From contig CAWBXR010000001.1 of the NCBI GenBank assembly GCA_963792815.1, positions 310,001-374,000 on the forward strand: 64,000 nt of DNA. Direction: 5' to 3'. Under the pieces are notes generated by a model. It was not told the origin of the DNA. It saw only the letters and a program-made list of their open reading frames with translations, and made no database searches. Position numbers and translations under genes: made by a program. Shown in pieces: positions 16,192-25,161 of the stretch. Numbering within the stretch: position 1 is the stretch's first letter; every line of letters starts with the position of its first letter. The stretch is from JARRPM01 sp963792815. GTDB taxonomy: Bacteria; Pseudomonadota; Gammaproteobacteria; Pseudomonadales; Halieaceae.

Positions 16192-18570
16192 ATGCCGATG
16201 ACCACAGATATCCTCGAGCTGCGGCAGGTGAGCGATGCGGGCGCCGGCGGCAAGGCACAGGGCCTGGCCCGGCTGCTGGCCATGGAGCTGCCTGTGCCCC
16301 CCGGGTTCGTTATTCTCAACGCGAGGGTTGGTGAGTACCCGGCGGATCTCGAACGCCACTATAGTGCGCTGGGTGGTGGCCCTGTGGCCGTGCGCTCCTC
16401 GGCGCTGGGGGAAGACGGCAGCGATGCCTCCTTTGCCGGCCAGTACGATACCGTACTCAATGTCCAGGGGCTGGCGCAGTTGCAGCGGGCAGTCGATAAC
16501 TGCGCCGCCTCTGTCGTCAGTGAGCGCGCGCGGCAGTACCAGCAGGACCAGTCGGGCGGCGACCAGCTAGTCATGAACGTGGTGGTCCAGCGCATGGTGG
16601 ACGCCAGGGTCGCAGGAGTGGTATTCACCGCGGATCCGGTCAGCGCACGGCGGGACCTGCTGGTGATCGACGCCGTGGCGGGCCTGGGCGAGGCGCTGGT
16701 CAGTGGCGAGGCCACCCCGGACCACTATGCGGTAGATGCCCGTGGCCGGGTCGTGCGGCGCCAGCTGGTGGGAGACAGCGCCCTGCTGACCGATGCGGAG
16801 ATAGCGGCCATTGCGAGCGGGGCGAGAAGCGCCGCTCAACACGAGGGCTACCCACTGGACCTGGAGTGGGCGATAGACCAGGACGGCAGCCTGTTCTGGC
16901 TTCAGGCCCGGCCCATTACCACATTGCCGGCCGACCCGAACGAACTCGACACGCCGTTGCCGCGCCCGGACGATGTGCTGACCATCAGTAATGTCAGCGA
17001 GATGATGCCCGGCGCAGTTTGTCCCCTGACCGGTTCCTTTACCGGCTGGGGCATCGATTACGGCCTGCAGTTCATGCAGGTGGCGGTGGGAGCCAGGCCA
17101 AGGATCGAGAGGGACTGGCAGGTCACCGCCCAGGCCTACGGGCACCTGTTTCTGAACCTTACCGGTAACGTGGTGATGTCGGCGGCAGTGCTGGGCTCCA
17201 GCGCCGACCAGACCGCCCAGACCCTGTGTGGACGCCTCGTGCCTGAGCTCAAGGAGTTCCCGCCGTTACCGTTCTGGCGCCGTTTGCTGAACACGGTAAA
17301 GCTGCTGCGCTTCGCCCTGACAGCTCCGTCAGTGGTCGATCGCTTCGGGGAGGAACTGGCGCAGTTCGGCATAGCGCACAAGTCCGACTCCGCCGCCATG
17401 TGGGCCGAGCTGGCATCAAAATCCTGGTTCTTCGAGCATTGCATGGCAGTGCATATCCAGTCCTCGGCCCTGTCCGGTTTTTTATGCGCGGTAGTGGAGA
17501 ACATGGTCTCGGGCAAATCCAGCGACAGCAGTGGCGAGGATCAGGGCGAGGCGGTGCGGCTACTGGCAGGCGCCAGTGGAGTCGAGAGTGCCGTGATGCT
17601 CGAACAGCTGGACACCCTGCTGGATCATATCGCGGCTCACCCCGGTGCGGTCGCATCCTTTCAGCAGGCGCCAGTGGAGCAGGCCCTGCAATGGATGCGC
17701 GCAACCTCGCCCCTGGCCGGCGAGTTTGCGGAATTTATGGACGCTCATGGCCACCGGGGCTATCGCGAGTTATGCATGCGCGACCCCTCCTGGGGAGATG
17801 ATCCCGCGCCGCTGATCCAGAGCATGCAGGCCGCTGTGCACGCCCGCCTGGCTACCGGGGGACACCGCCACCTGCACCCTGCGGATATCGACTGGTCGAC
17901 CCTGGACCGGGGACTGCGCTGGATTCTGCCCAGGGCACACAACGCCATCCGGCGCCGGGAGCACACCAAGTCGCAACTGGTACAGGTCGGCCATCACTTC
18001 AAGCTGGCGTTCCGCCATCTTGGAAAGCTGCTGGCGGGGGAGGGCAGCCTGCCAGAGGCGGACCTTGTCAATTTTTTCACCTTCGAGGAGTTACCCGGGT
18101 TTGTTGCCCGCCCGACCGCCACGGCAGTGTCCCGGGCGTTCGCCAGGCGCGACGCGCTGCCCCATCAGCAACTGTTTGAATTCCCCGAAATATCGGTGGG
18201 CAGCCCGCAACCGCTGGAGCCGCGGGAAGTGGATATGTCCGACGGCATCCTGCAAGGACGCCCCGCCTCCCGCGGAGTGGTGGAGGGTATCGTGCGGGTA
18301 GCGCATACCCTGGCAGAGGCGGCGCAGCTGCAGCCCGGTGAAATACTGGTTACCCCGATCACCGACATTGGCTGGACGCCCTATTTCAGCATGATCGGCG
18401 GGCTGGTAACCGACCTGGGCAGTTCGGTTTCCCACGGTGCGGTCATCGCCCGGGAATACGGCCTGCCCTGTGTGGTCAACACCCGCCAGGGCACCCGCTT
18501 CTTCCACACGGGAGACCGGGTTCGACTCGATGGCGACAGCGGCAGGGTCATACTGCTCGATTCCGGTTGA
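16192..18570 (+). CDS. PEP-synthase-like phosphotransferase (PEP/pyruvate-binding + PEP-utilising domains)
   Basis: A 792-residue protein. It has an ATP-grasp PEP/pyruvate-binding domain (~1-250; VAVRSSALGEDGSDASFAGQ, VVVQRMVDARVAGVVFTADP, LEWAIDQDGSLFWLQARPIT), a long central helical region, and a C-terminal swivelling PEP-utiliser domain with the phosphorylatable His748 in SVSHGAVIARE. This is the layout of PEP synthase relatives such as rifampicin phosphotransferase and phenylphosphate synthase, which move the beta-phosphate of ATP via His onto a substrate. The PEP-synthase TIM barrel is missing, so it is probably a small-molecule kinase rather than PEP synthase. The start is ATG at 16192, or 16198. 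Its position behind the monooxygenase suggests that it phosphorylates a product of that pathway (inference). Confidence 0.85.
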   Translation: MPMTTDILELRQVSDAGAGGKAQGLARLLAMELPVPPGFVILNARVGEYPADLERHYSALGGGPVAVRSSALGEDGSDASFAGQYDTVLNVQGLAQLQRAVDNCAASVVSERARQYQQDQSGGDQLVMNVVVQRMVDARVAGVVFTADPVSARRDLLVIDAVAGLGEALVSGEATPDHYAVDARGRVVRRQLVGDSALLTDAEIAAIASGARSAAQHEGYPLDLEWAIDQDGSLFWLQARPITTLPADPNELDTPLPRPDDVLTISNVSEMMPGAVCPLTGSFTGWGIDYGLQFMQVAVGARPRIERDWQVTAQAYGHLFLNLTGNVVMSAAVLGSSADQTAQTLCGRLVPELKEFPPLPFWRRLLNTVKLLRFALTAPSVVDRFGEELAQFGIAHKSDSAAMWAELASKSWFFEHCMAVHIQSSALSGFLCAVVENMVSGKSSDSSGEDQGEAVRLLAGASGVESAVMLEQLDTLLDHIAAHPGAVASFQQAPVEQALQWMRATSPLAGEFAEFMDAHGHRGYRELCMRDPSWGDDPAPLIQSMQAAVHARLATGGHRHLHPADIDWSTLDRGLRWILPRAHNAIRRREHTKSQLVQVGHHFKLAFRHLGKLLAGEGSLPEADLVNFFTFEELPGFVARPTATAVSRAFARRDALPHQQLFEFPEISVGSPQPLEPREVDMSDGILQGRPASRGVVEGIVRVAHTLAEAAQLQPGEILVTPITDIGWTPYFSMIGGLVTDLGSSVSHGAVIAREYGLPCVVNTRQGTRFFHTGDRVRLDGDSGRVILLDSG

Positions 18571-18625
18571 CGATTCCAGTGTCCGGTGTAAGCTTGGCGG
18601 CCCTCTCCGACGATAAGAACAAGTA

Positions 18626-19189
18626 ATGAAACAGCGCTTGGCCCGATGGTTACTGCACCTGGCAGGCTGGCAGATAGAGGGCGAGGCCCCGGCCCTTGAC
18701 CGCTACGTTCTGATCGCCGCTCCCCATACCTCCAACTGGGATTTTCCGCTGATGCTGGCCTTCGCCGCCGCCTTCGATATGAAGGTCAGCTGGATGGCCA
18801 AGCACAGCCTGTTCTTCCCCCCATTTGGCTGGATCATGCGGGCCATGGGTGGGTTGCCGATCGTGCGGCATGAAAACCGCAACGTGGTCGATTCCATGGT
18901 GGACGAATTCGACCGCACCGGTCACCAGGTGCTGGTGGTTCCCACTGAGGGTACCCGGGAGCGTACCGAGTACTGGAAATCCGGTTTCTATCACATCGCC
19001 CGCCAGGCGGGTGTACCGATTGTGCCGTCATTTCTTGATTTCGGTCGCAAACGCGGCGGCTTTGGCCCGCCGCTGGCTGTTACGGGAGACGTGCGCGCTG
19101 ACATGCAGTACTTTCGCGACTTCTACGCCGGGATGCAGGGCAAGTTTCCTGAACGGTTCGGCCCTATCCGTCTCAGGGAAGAAGCCTAG
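18626..19189 (+). CDS. PlsC-like lysophospholipid/glycerophosphate acyltransferase
   Basis: A 187-residue acyltransferase of the 1-acyl-glycerol-3-phosphate acyltransferase superfamily. The catalytic HTSNWD (H34-x4-D39) and the EGTR block at 108-111 are clear, followed by the conserved SGFYHIARQAGVPIVP. It lacks long membrane spans and is shorter than PlsC (~245), resembling the small family that starts directly with the acyltransferase fold. Lysophospholipid, or another acyl acceptor, is the likely substrate. It follows the PEP-synthase-like gene by 55 bp and is probably in the same transcription unit. Confidence 0.87.
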   Translation: MKQRLARWLLHLAGWQIEGEAPALDRYVLIAAPHTSNWDFPLMLAFAAAFDMKVSWMAKHSLFFPPFGWIMRAMGGLPIVRHENRNVVDSMVDEFDRTGHQVLVVPTEGTRERTEYWKSGFYHIARQAGVPIVPSFLDFGRKRGGFGPPLAVTGDVRADMQYFRDFYAGMQGKFPERFGPIRLREEA

Positions 19190-19337
19190 GCGCGATCGCG
19201 CCCTCGACACCCGGGTGGATTCCGGCCAGCGATTTTGGCCCCATCAATCCTCTTTTCCCGTGCCCGTGCAATCTATAGTCAACTGATATCAGCAGCCTGG
19301 CGAGTCAGTCTCGGCCCGACTGTTAATACAGCAAGCG

Positions 19338-20051
19338 ATGGTGCGGCCAATGGCAAGAGTACTGGATGTCGCCCTCAACTTCCCGCTCAAGCATTTTGTG
19401 TTCACCAGTACCTTTGCAACTATCGGTCTCAACCCCACCGGAATATCCACGGAGGACGACAGCTTCAACTGGTGGGAGCGCGCACCGGACTATGTGAAAT
19501 GCCGGGTACAGGCGGAGGACTTGTTCCTGGAATACTGGCGTGCCAAGGGGCTTCCGGGTGTTGCCTGTTGCGTGGGCAACACCTATGGAGCTGATGATGT
19601 TGCGCCCACGCCCCACGGTAAAATGGTGAAGGATGTGGCCACCGGCCGGATGCCTTACTACTGGGATGGCGGAGGTCCCTGTGTCGGTATTCGCGACGCG
19701 GCAAGGGCGCTGCTGCTGGCGGAAAGCCGGGGGCGACCGGGGGAGCGTTATATCGTGGCCGAGCGCTGGCTGGATTACCGGGAGTTGTTTGCGCTGGCCG
19801 CGCGCCGGGCTGGTATCCCACCGCCGCGCAGGAGAGTTCCACTGCCGGCCCTGTATGCCATGGCCGCCGTGGCGGACCTGGCGTCCGCATTGACGCGCAC
19901 GGACAATCGTTTAAGCATCGCCTCATTGCGCTGCTCCACCATGTTACCGAATGTGGACAGCGCAAAAGCCCGCCGCGAGCTGGGGTGGCAACCACTGCCT
20001 GTAGAGCAGTCGATAGCCGGGGCAGTGGATTACTACCTCGCCAATCCCTGA
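19338..20051 (+). pseudogene. N-terminally truncated extended-SDR / epimerase remnant
   Basis: A 237-residue frame matching the C-terminal two-thirds of NAD-dependent epimerase/dihydroflavonol-reductase-type extended SDRs: FVFTSTFATIG at ~20-30, CVGNTYGADD, then GERYIVAERWLDYRELF and a substrate-domain tail. The N-terminal Rossmann part with GxxGxxG (about 75-100 residues) is absent, and the 148 bp upstream do not encode it in any frame. The catalytic Tyr is present (Y52), but the Lys expected four residues later is Arg56 (YVKCR instead of YxxxK). It is probably a decayed gene. Its 3' end overlaps the convergent DUF3604 gene by 19 bp. Confidence 0.7.
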
Positions 20052-22270
20052 GCGCCAGGGTCGACAATTGCAGTGCTAGCAAGCGGTTTGGCTGCGGGTG
20101 ACGTTGATAGGGTAGAGGGCGCCCCCAACCGAGTAGGCCGCGCCGCCAATCGGTCTAGCGAGGGGGTGTCGATATCGCCGCCGTGTAAGCCCACGTCGTT
20201 CCAGCCCGGCTGATACCAGATTGGGGAAGTCCAGGCCCGCTCCTGGATGACAGGCGAGTAAAAGGCCTGCTCATCGGCCTTTTTGCAGCAGTTACCGTAG
20301 ACGTTCCCCCTGGCGCCGGCTGCGTCCTGTAGTTTTGCCGTGAGCGCGTCAGCCTGGGCCGGGCAGTCCGGGGCGAAGGGATTCACGCCCGCCGCCAGGC
20401 AGTGGCGGGTGCTCCAGCGACAGCTGGGATTCTCCAGTACCCTTGCGTAGTAGAACGCCCGTTGCCCTGGATCGAACTCGGGATCGTCCCACACTGCGCA
20501 CAATCCCCGGGAGCCGCTGCCGATCGGGTTGCAACTGGTGGTGTCTACCCAGGCGCCGTTGTCACTGTCACCGGCCACATCGTAAACCCGCTCGCGCGTA
20601 TTCCCCTGCGCATCCAGCCAACCCTTGATGATCTGGATACGCTGCAGGTCATTGCCCTCGCTGCCGGGTACGCCGGGGTCTTTAGCGGCGCTCACAACGA
20701 AGCTCGGCCTGGCGCCGGGAGCGCCCTGGCTCAGTGTCCCGCCCATGGGCACACCCCCATCGTAGCCCCTGGCCGCAAGGTCATTGGCCTCACATATATC
20801 AGCGTCCAGGTTGTAGCCGCCGAAGAAACGCACGATCGGGCGGGTGCCGCTGGTGGCATAGGTTTCCTTGCGCCGGATCGCCGCGAAGATCGAGTCCCGG
20901 GAGTTTTCCTCTGCCCAGACCACCGCGAGGCCACCGGGATTATCAGCAAAATGATCCTGGACGTTGCGGTAGCCGCCATCGCGCTGGCCCAGGTGACCGA
21001 TAAATCGGTCTTCCTCGGTCCCGCCGGGAGTGGCGTTGTGAGTGTCGGTGCTGCCGATAAAGCCCATTTTGAAGGGGTTTACGCCACTTTTTGCATGCAG
21101 CGCCAGGCCGTCCTTGAGCGCGTTGCGCAACATATTGCGCGGGGCGAATTCCTCCAGGCTTTTCGGCCGGCCGCCCTCGGAACGCAACTCGCCGTACAGT
21201 ACTCCCATAGCCTGCAGGTTGTCAGACTCATACTGCTCGAAGGTACACAGTTCATCGGTGGTGCCCAGTCCCCGCCCGGCCAGGCGATCGAAGCGGCACT
21301 CGGAAGAGCCCTTGTGCTGGGTGATCTCCACCACGGGTTCGAAAAACAGGCGATCCTGTGCTTCCTTCCTATTGGGAGGGTCGCGGAACATCAGGCCGCC
21401 GGACAGGTTGGGGTTATGGGGTATCACCATCGCGTCACAGCGGCCCTGGCCGTCGATGCACTGCTCGCGCAGTAACTGCCAGAGGCGGGGGAACTGGTAG
21501 CTGCCGGTGGCGTAAACGCTGAGTGCATGCAGTGTGACCTGGTCGTTGCGAAAGATAACATTGCGGTGCATGTTCCTGAATTCCGGGGCATCCGTGTATT
21601 CGTAAGCGACGAAGGTAGTGAAGCTGCAGTCTGAGCTGCGATCGTAATGATCCTCCGCCGCCCGCTGGATATCGTTCCAGGTATCCAGCGCCGCCGCCTT
21701 GCAATCCGCGCCTGGTACGCTGCAGATCAGCGATCGGTCCGCGTCCGACTCCCTGCCCGCCGCACCCAGGCCCGACCAGTAGCGCGCCGCCAGCAGGCGC
21801 AGGAAGAAATTGTCGGCGCGACCGAGCATGCACTGGGGCATCCAGTACGCGAGCATTGACGGGTCGCGGGTACAGAGGTTCAGTTCGCCGAAGTACTCGG
21901 CGTGATCGGTGACCGCGGCGAAGTCCAGCGGCCTGCTGATCTGCGCCTCTACCGTCAACCCGCCATCGGCATCGGGCTGTGACAGTGGCTCCCCTTTAGC
22001 GAAACGGTAGGCGTCCCAGGGGTCGTTGCGCTGGAGGGAGACCCAGGCGTCGTGGGAGTAGCTGGTATGTACGTGCAGGTCGCCAAACAGCGGCTGGCGC
22101 AGGGGTGAGTAGCCCTGGCAGTCATCCCGTTCCTCAGTTCGCTCAAAGCCCGCAGGGGCGCCCGCTGCGGTAGCCGCCTCTGTCGGGCCAGCGGCGCAGG
22201 CCAGCCAGCCCAGGGCAATCAGGGCATGCAGGATTCTTCCCGGTTTCGCCGACTGCACCGTGCGCCTCAT
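20033..22270 (-). CDS. Secreted DUF3604 protein, second of a tandem pair
   Basis: A 745-residue exported protein (hydrophobic segment ILHALIALGWLACAAG then an AxA-type site). The DUF3604 core carries the PHP-like metal motifs FGDLHVHTSYS (D64, H66, H68) and TDHAE at 121-125, NNPNL/HNPNLSGG, and GSTDTHN farther on, so a metal-dependent hydrolase fold is likely. Function of the family is unproven. The ATG at 22270 shares its A with the stop of the upstream paralogue (TAATG), indicating translational re-initiation. It has numerous cysteines, consistent with a periplasmic or extracellular disulfide-bonded protein. Its C-terminal tail is ~30 residues longer than the paralogue's. Confidence 0.9.
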   Translation of the reverse strand: MRRTVQSAKPGRILHALIALGWLACAAGPTEAATAAGAPAGFERTEERDDCQGYSPLRQPLFGDLHVHTSYSHDAWVSLQRNDPWDAYRFAKGEPLSQPDADGGLTVEAQISRPLDFAAVTDHAEYFGELNLCTRDPSMLAYWMPQCMLGRADNFFLRLLAARYWSGLGAAGRESDADRSLICSVPGADCKAAALDTWNDIQRAAEDHYDRSSDCSFTTFVAYEYTDAPEFRNMHRNVIFRNDQVTLHALSVYATGSYQFPRLWQLLREQCIDGQGRCDAMVIPHNPNLSGGLMFRDPPNRKEAQDRLFFEPVVEITQHKGSSECRFDRLAGRGLGTTDELCTFEQYESDNLQAMGVLYGELRSEGGRPKSLEEFAPRNMLRNALKDGLALHAKSGVNPFKMGFIGSTDTHNATPGGTEEDRFIGHLGQRDGGYRNVQDHFADNPGGLAVVWAEENSRDSIFAAIRRKETYATSGTRPIVRFFGGYNLDADICEANDLAARGYDGGVPMGGTLSQGAPGARPSFVVSAAKDPGVPGSEGNDLQRIQIIKGWLDAQGNTRERVYDVAGDSDNGAWVDTTSCNPIGSGSRGLCAVWDDPEFDPGQRAFYYARVLENPSCRWSTRHCLAAGVNPFAPDCPAQADALTAKLQDAAGARGNVYGNCCKKADEQAFYSPVIQERAWTSPIWYQPGWNDVGLHGGDIDTPSLDRLAARPTRLGAPSTLSTSPAAKPLASTAIVDPGAQGLAR

Positions 22271-24339
22271 TACAAGCCCTTTTCCGACCTGTACCAGATG
22301 GGTGATGACCAGGCCCGCTCCTGGATAAGCGGCGAATAGAACGCCTCCTTCGCCGGGTCGGTACAGCATTTGCCGAATACATCCCCCGACGCGCCCATGT
22401 CCAGGGCCCTCACGGTGGCAGCCTCAGCCTGTGCGGCGCAGTCCTTGGCAAAGGGATTCACGCCTGCTGCCTGGCACTGCAGCGTGCTCCAGCGACAGGT
22501 CGGGTTTTCCAGTATCCGCACGTAGTAGAATGCGTCCTCCCGGGGATCAAAGCCGGGATCCTCCCACACCGTGCAGGACTGCTGCATGCCGCGTCCCACC
22601 CGGGCGCAATTTTGCGGATCTACAGACGCGCCATCGTCGGCGGTGCCTGCCACGTCGAACACTTTCTCCCGGGTCTGGCCGCTTGAATCGACCCAGCCCT
22701 TGATGATCTGTACCCGCTGCAGGTCGGTGCCCTCCGAGCGGAGGGTGCCCGGATCCTTGTGGGCACTGACCAGAAACCGGGGCGGGTGTTCCCCAGTGGT
22801 TATCGTGCCGCCCATGGGTACGCCCTGCTCATAGGCCTTTTGGACCAGGTCCGGGGAATCGCACAGCTTCCGGTCGAGGTCGCCGGCAAAGAAGCGCAGG
22901 ACAGGCCGGGTACCGCTGGTGGCGTAGGTCTCCTTGCGCCGGATGGCCTCGAAGATACTGTCGCGGGAGTTCTCCTGTGCCCAGACCACGGCAAGTCCGC
23001 CGGGGTTGGAGTAAAAGTGATCCTGCACATTATTGTACTGGGAGTCCCGCCGACCCAGGTGGCCCACGTAATTGTCTTCCTCGGCGCTGCCCGGGGCGGC
23101 GCTATGGGTGTCAGTACTGCCGATGAATCCCATCACGAAAGGGTTGACGCCAAGCTTGTCTTCGAGCAGCAGACCGTCCTTGAGGGCATTGCGCACCATG
23201 TTGCGGCGCGCGAAGTTCTCCAGCGGGACCGCACTGGCGCGCTCGGTGCGCACCTTGCCACGCACCGAGCCGAGCATATTGAGATTGTCCGCCGCGATCT
23301 GCTCAAAATCGCACTGTTCGTCCACCGTATCCAGCCCCATACCGCGCATGCGGTCGTAGCGGCACTCCGAGGCGCCCTTGTGCTGTACCAGCTCTACGAC
23401 CGGTTCGAAGAACAGGCGATTTTCAAGTTCCTCACTCGATTCAGGATCCCTGAACATCCGCCCGCCGGAGAGGTTGGAGTTATGCGGTATGGCCATCACG
23501 TCACAGCCGTTATCGAGGTCGGTACAGCGCTCGCGCAATTGCCGCCACAGGCTGGGGAAACTGTCGTATCCCGTGTCATAGACCGACACCGGTGAAGCTG
23601 TGACGGTCGAGTTACGGAATATCACATTGCGGTGCATGTTGTTCTGGTCAAAGGCCTCGGTGTACTCGTAGCCCACGAAGGTGGTGAATTCGCAGGCCGC
23701 GCTGCGATCGTAATTTTCCTCAGCTGCCTGTTGGGTGCTTCGCCAGGTCTCGGCGTCGGCCTCGTCGCAATCCGACAGGGTGCAGGCAAAGGACTTCTGC
23801 GGCGGATCCTCCAGCTGCCCCCCCAGGTCTGTCCACCAGGTGGCTGCCAGCAGTTGCAGCCAGATGTTCCGGGCCCGGGTCATCGCACAGTGCGGCCACC
23901 AGTAGCCCGCCTTACTGCTGTCCAGGGTGCAGATGTTGATCTGGCCGAAAAACTCGGCGTGATCAGTGACCGCGGTGAAGTCCAGAGGGCGACCTATCTT
24001 CGCCCTGACGGCCTGTTCCCCGTTTGCATCCGGCAGGATAATCGCCTCTCCCCGGGCGTAGCGATAGGCATCCCATGGGTCCCGTCGCTGGCTTGAGAGG
24101 TAGGAATCGAAGGAGTAGCTGGTATGCACGTGGAGGTCGCCAAACAAGGGGCGGCCGGTGCTGTCGTAATCGGTGCAGGGCTCGCGCTGCTCGGTGCGCT
24201 GGAACGGCGCGGGGGTCTCAGCCGCCGCGGCGGTTTGCGCCTGGGATGAGAGGCTGTGGCCGGTACCGGCAAGTGCAAGCAACAGGGCCGATAGCGGTAG
24301 ATATCGGGTACGAAGGCGCGACAACATTATCTTTCTCAT
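22270..24339 (-). CDS. Secreted DUF3604 protein, first of a tandem pair
   Basis: A 689-residue exported protein with a signal peptide (YLPLSALLLALAGTG, cleavage near SSQAQ). It carries the same motifs as its neighbour: FGDLHVHTSYS (D68, H70, H72), TDHAEF at 125-130, IPHNSNLSGG, and FIGSTDTH later. The two proteins align over nearly their whole length and share the C-terminal IQERAWSSPIWY block. ATG at 24339 is used; ATG at 24327 is also possible. It is first gene of a two-gene unit transcribed away from a TetR gene, with a palindromic operator 84-102 bp upstream. The family is recurrent in marine gammaproteobacteria near TonB receptors; its reaction is not known to me. Confidence 0.9.
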   Translation of the reverse strand: MRKIMLSRLRTRYLPLSALLLALAGTGHSLSSQAQTAAAAETPAPFQRTEQREPCTDYDSTGRPLFGDLHVHTSYSFDSYLSSQRRDPWDAYRYARGEAIILPDANGEQAVRAKIGRPLDFTAVTDHAEFFGQINICTLDSSKAGYWWPHCAMTRARNIWLQLLAATWWTDLGGQLEDPPQKSFACTLSDCDEADAETWRSTQQAAEENYDRSAACEFTTFVGYEYTEAFDQNNMHRNVIFRNSTVTASPVSVYDTGYDSFPSLWRQLRERCTDLDNGCDVMAIPHNSNLSGGRMFRDPESSEELENRLFFEPVVELVQHKGASECRYDRMRGMGLDTVDEQCDFEQIAADNLNMLGSVRGKVRTERASAVPLENFARRNMVRNALKDGLLLEDKLGVNPFVMGFIGSTDTHSAAPGSAEEDNYVGHLGRRDSQYNNVQDHFYSNPGGLAVVWAQENSRDSIFEAIRRKETYATSGTRPVLRFFAGDLDRKLCDSPDLVQKAYEQGVPMGGTITTGEHPPRFLVSAHKDPGTLRSEGTDLQRVQIIKGWVDSSGQTREKVFDVAGTADDGASVDPQNCARVGRGMQQSCTVWEDPGFDPREDAFYYVRILENPTCRWSTLQCQAAGVNPFAKDCAAQAEAATVRALDMGASGDVFGKCCTDPAKEAFYSPLIQERAWSSPIWYRSEKGL

Positions 24340-24422
24340 TATTGGTCTCAGTCAGTGGAACCCGGCGCCCGCGCCCCTTGCCTGCAGGTTGTGGGCCCAC
24401 CCGATGCCCGCCAAATGCACAG

Positions 24423-24441
24423 TGGTTTACACTGTAAACCA
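24423..24441. promoter_or_regulatory. Perfect 19-bp palindrome, probable TetR operator
   Basis: TGGTTTACA (24423-24431), one central base, and TGTAAACCA (24433-24441) form a perfect 9-bp inverted repeat. It lies in the 207-bp divergent gap between the DUF3604 pair and the TetR gene, the classic location and size of a TetR-family operator. Binding by the adjacent TetR is inference. Confidence 0.65.
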
Positions 24442-24454
24442 GGCTTGCTAGGAT
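24426..24454 (+). promoter_or_regulatory. Candidate sigma-70 promoter of the TetR/Rieske unit, overlapping the palindrome
   Basis: The hexamer TTTACA (24426-24431, five of six matches to TTGACA) is followed after exactly 17 bp by TAGGAT (24449-24454, four of six to TATAAT). The -35 and half the spacer lie inside the 24423-24441 palindrome, so repressor binding would block this promoter. Confidence 0.5.
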
Positions 24455-24546
24455 GCCAAGCTTCGATATCGGGCGGTCGGCAATGTGTACAGGGTGAGCA
24501 AGCACCGAGGGCAACTTCCCCCTCCCCACAAGGGCGGAGCAGACTG

Positions 24547-25161
24547 ATGGCCGGAAGAGCCGCCCTGAACCGCGGCGCCTATGTCGATGCCGCACTGGAG
24601 GTGATCGCCGAGGTGGGCGTCGACAAGCTGTCGATGAGGAATGTGGCGTCGCGCCTGAGCGTGAGCCCGATGGCCATGTACAAGCATTTTCCGACCAAGG
24701 ACGACCTGCTGGCCGCCTCGCTGGAAGAGTTCATTGCGCGGGCGAATGTCGTTCCCGACACCTCGCTGCCATGGGAGCAGTGGGTCGAGCGCGTCGCCGC
24801 CGGTATGTACCAGGCCCTGTGCCGGGAGCTGAGCTGGGTGCCGCTGCTGGGTTCGTTGCGCGTGGGCGAGCAGGCCATAGCGGTCACCGAGGCATTTGTC
24901 ACCAGGCTGTGCCAGGCGGGCTTTACCGTTGAACAGGCCCTGCAGGCCTATTTTGCGGTTATCCAGGTGGTTGTCGGGGCGGTCTGCCTGCGCTCCTCCC
25001 TGGATGCAAGGCCAGCGCCCAGGACACATGCCCGCAACAAACAGGGTGCGCGCGCTATCTCAGGTGAGCTGCAGGCCTTTCTGCAGCGGGACCAGATAGC
25101 GATCGGCCTGCCGCTGATCATCGATGCCCTCAGGGCACAACTCGGGGATGCAAGTATATGA
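24547..25161 (+). CDS. TetR-family transcriptional regulator
   Basis: A 204-residue regulator. The N-terminal helix-turn-helix (YVDAALEVIAEVGVDKLSMR then VASRLSVSPMAMYKHF and PTKDDLLAA) is diagnostic; the rest is a helical ligand domain with a possible TetR_C tail. The start at 24547 is preferred over longer upstream frames because the DNA-binding domain begins there and GGAG precedes it. Its gene overlaps the SRPBCC gene by ATGA. It probably represses both this unit and the divergent DUF3604 pair through the palindrome in the shared gap. Confidence 0.92.
   Translation: MAGRAALNRGAYVDAALEVIAEVGVDKLSMRNVASRLSVSPMAMYKHFPTKDDLLAASLEEFIARANVVPDTSLPWEQWVERVAAGMYQALCRELSWVPLLGSLRVGEQAIAVTEAFVTRLCQAGFTVEQALQAYFAVIQVVVGAVCLRSSLDARPAPRTHARNKQGARAISGELQAFLQRDQIAIGLPLIIDALRAQLGDASI

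Noticed and set aside
16192..18570. Annotation as true phosphoenolpyruvate synthase (ppsA)
   Set aside because: The PEP-binding TIM barrel with its catalytic Cys is absent and the His domain is C-terminal, as in phosphotransferases such as rifampicin phosphotransferase.
20402..21475. Open frame of ~357 codons on the plus strand within the second DUF3604 gene
   Set aside because: Shadow of a conserved gene; no family motif or ribosome-binding site.
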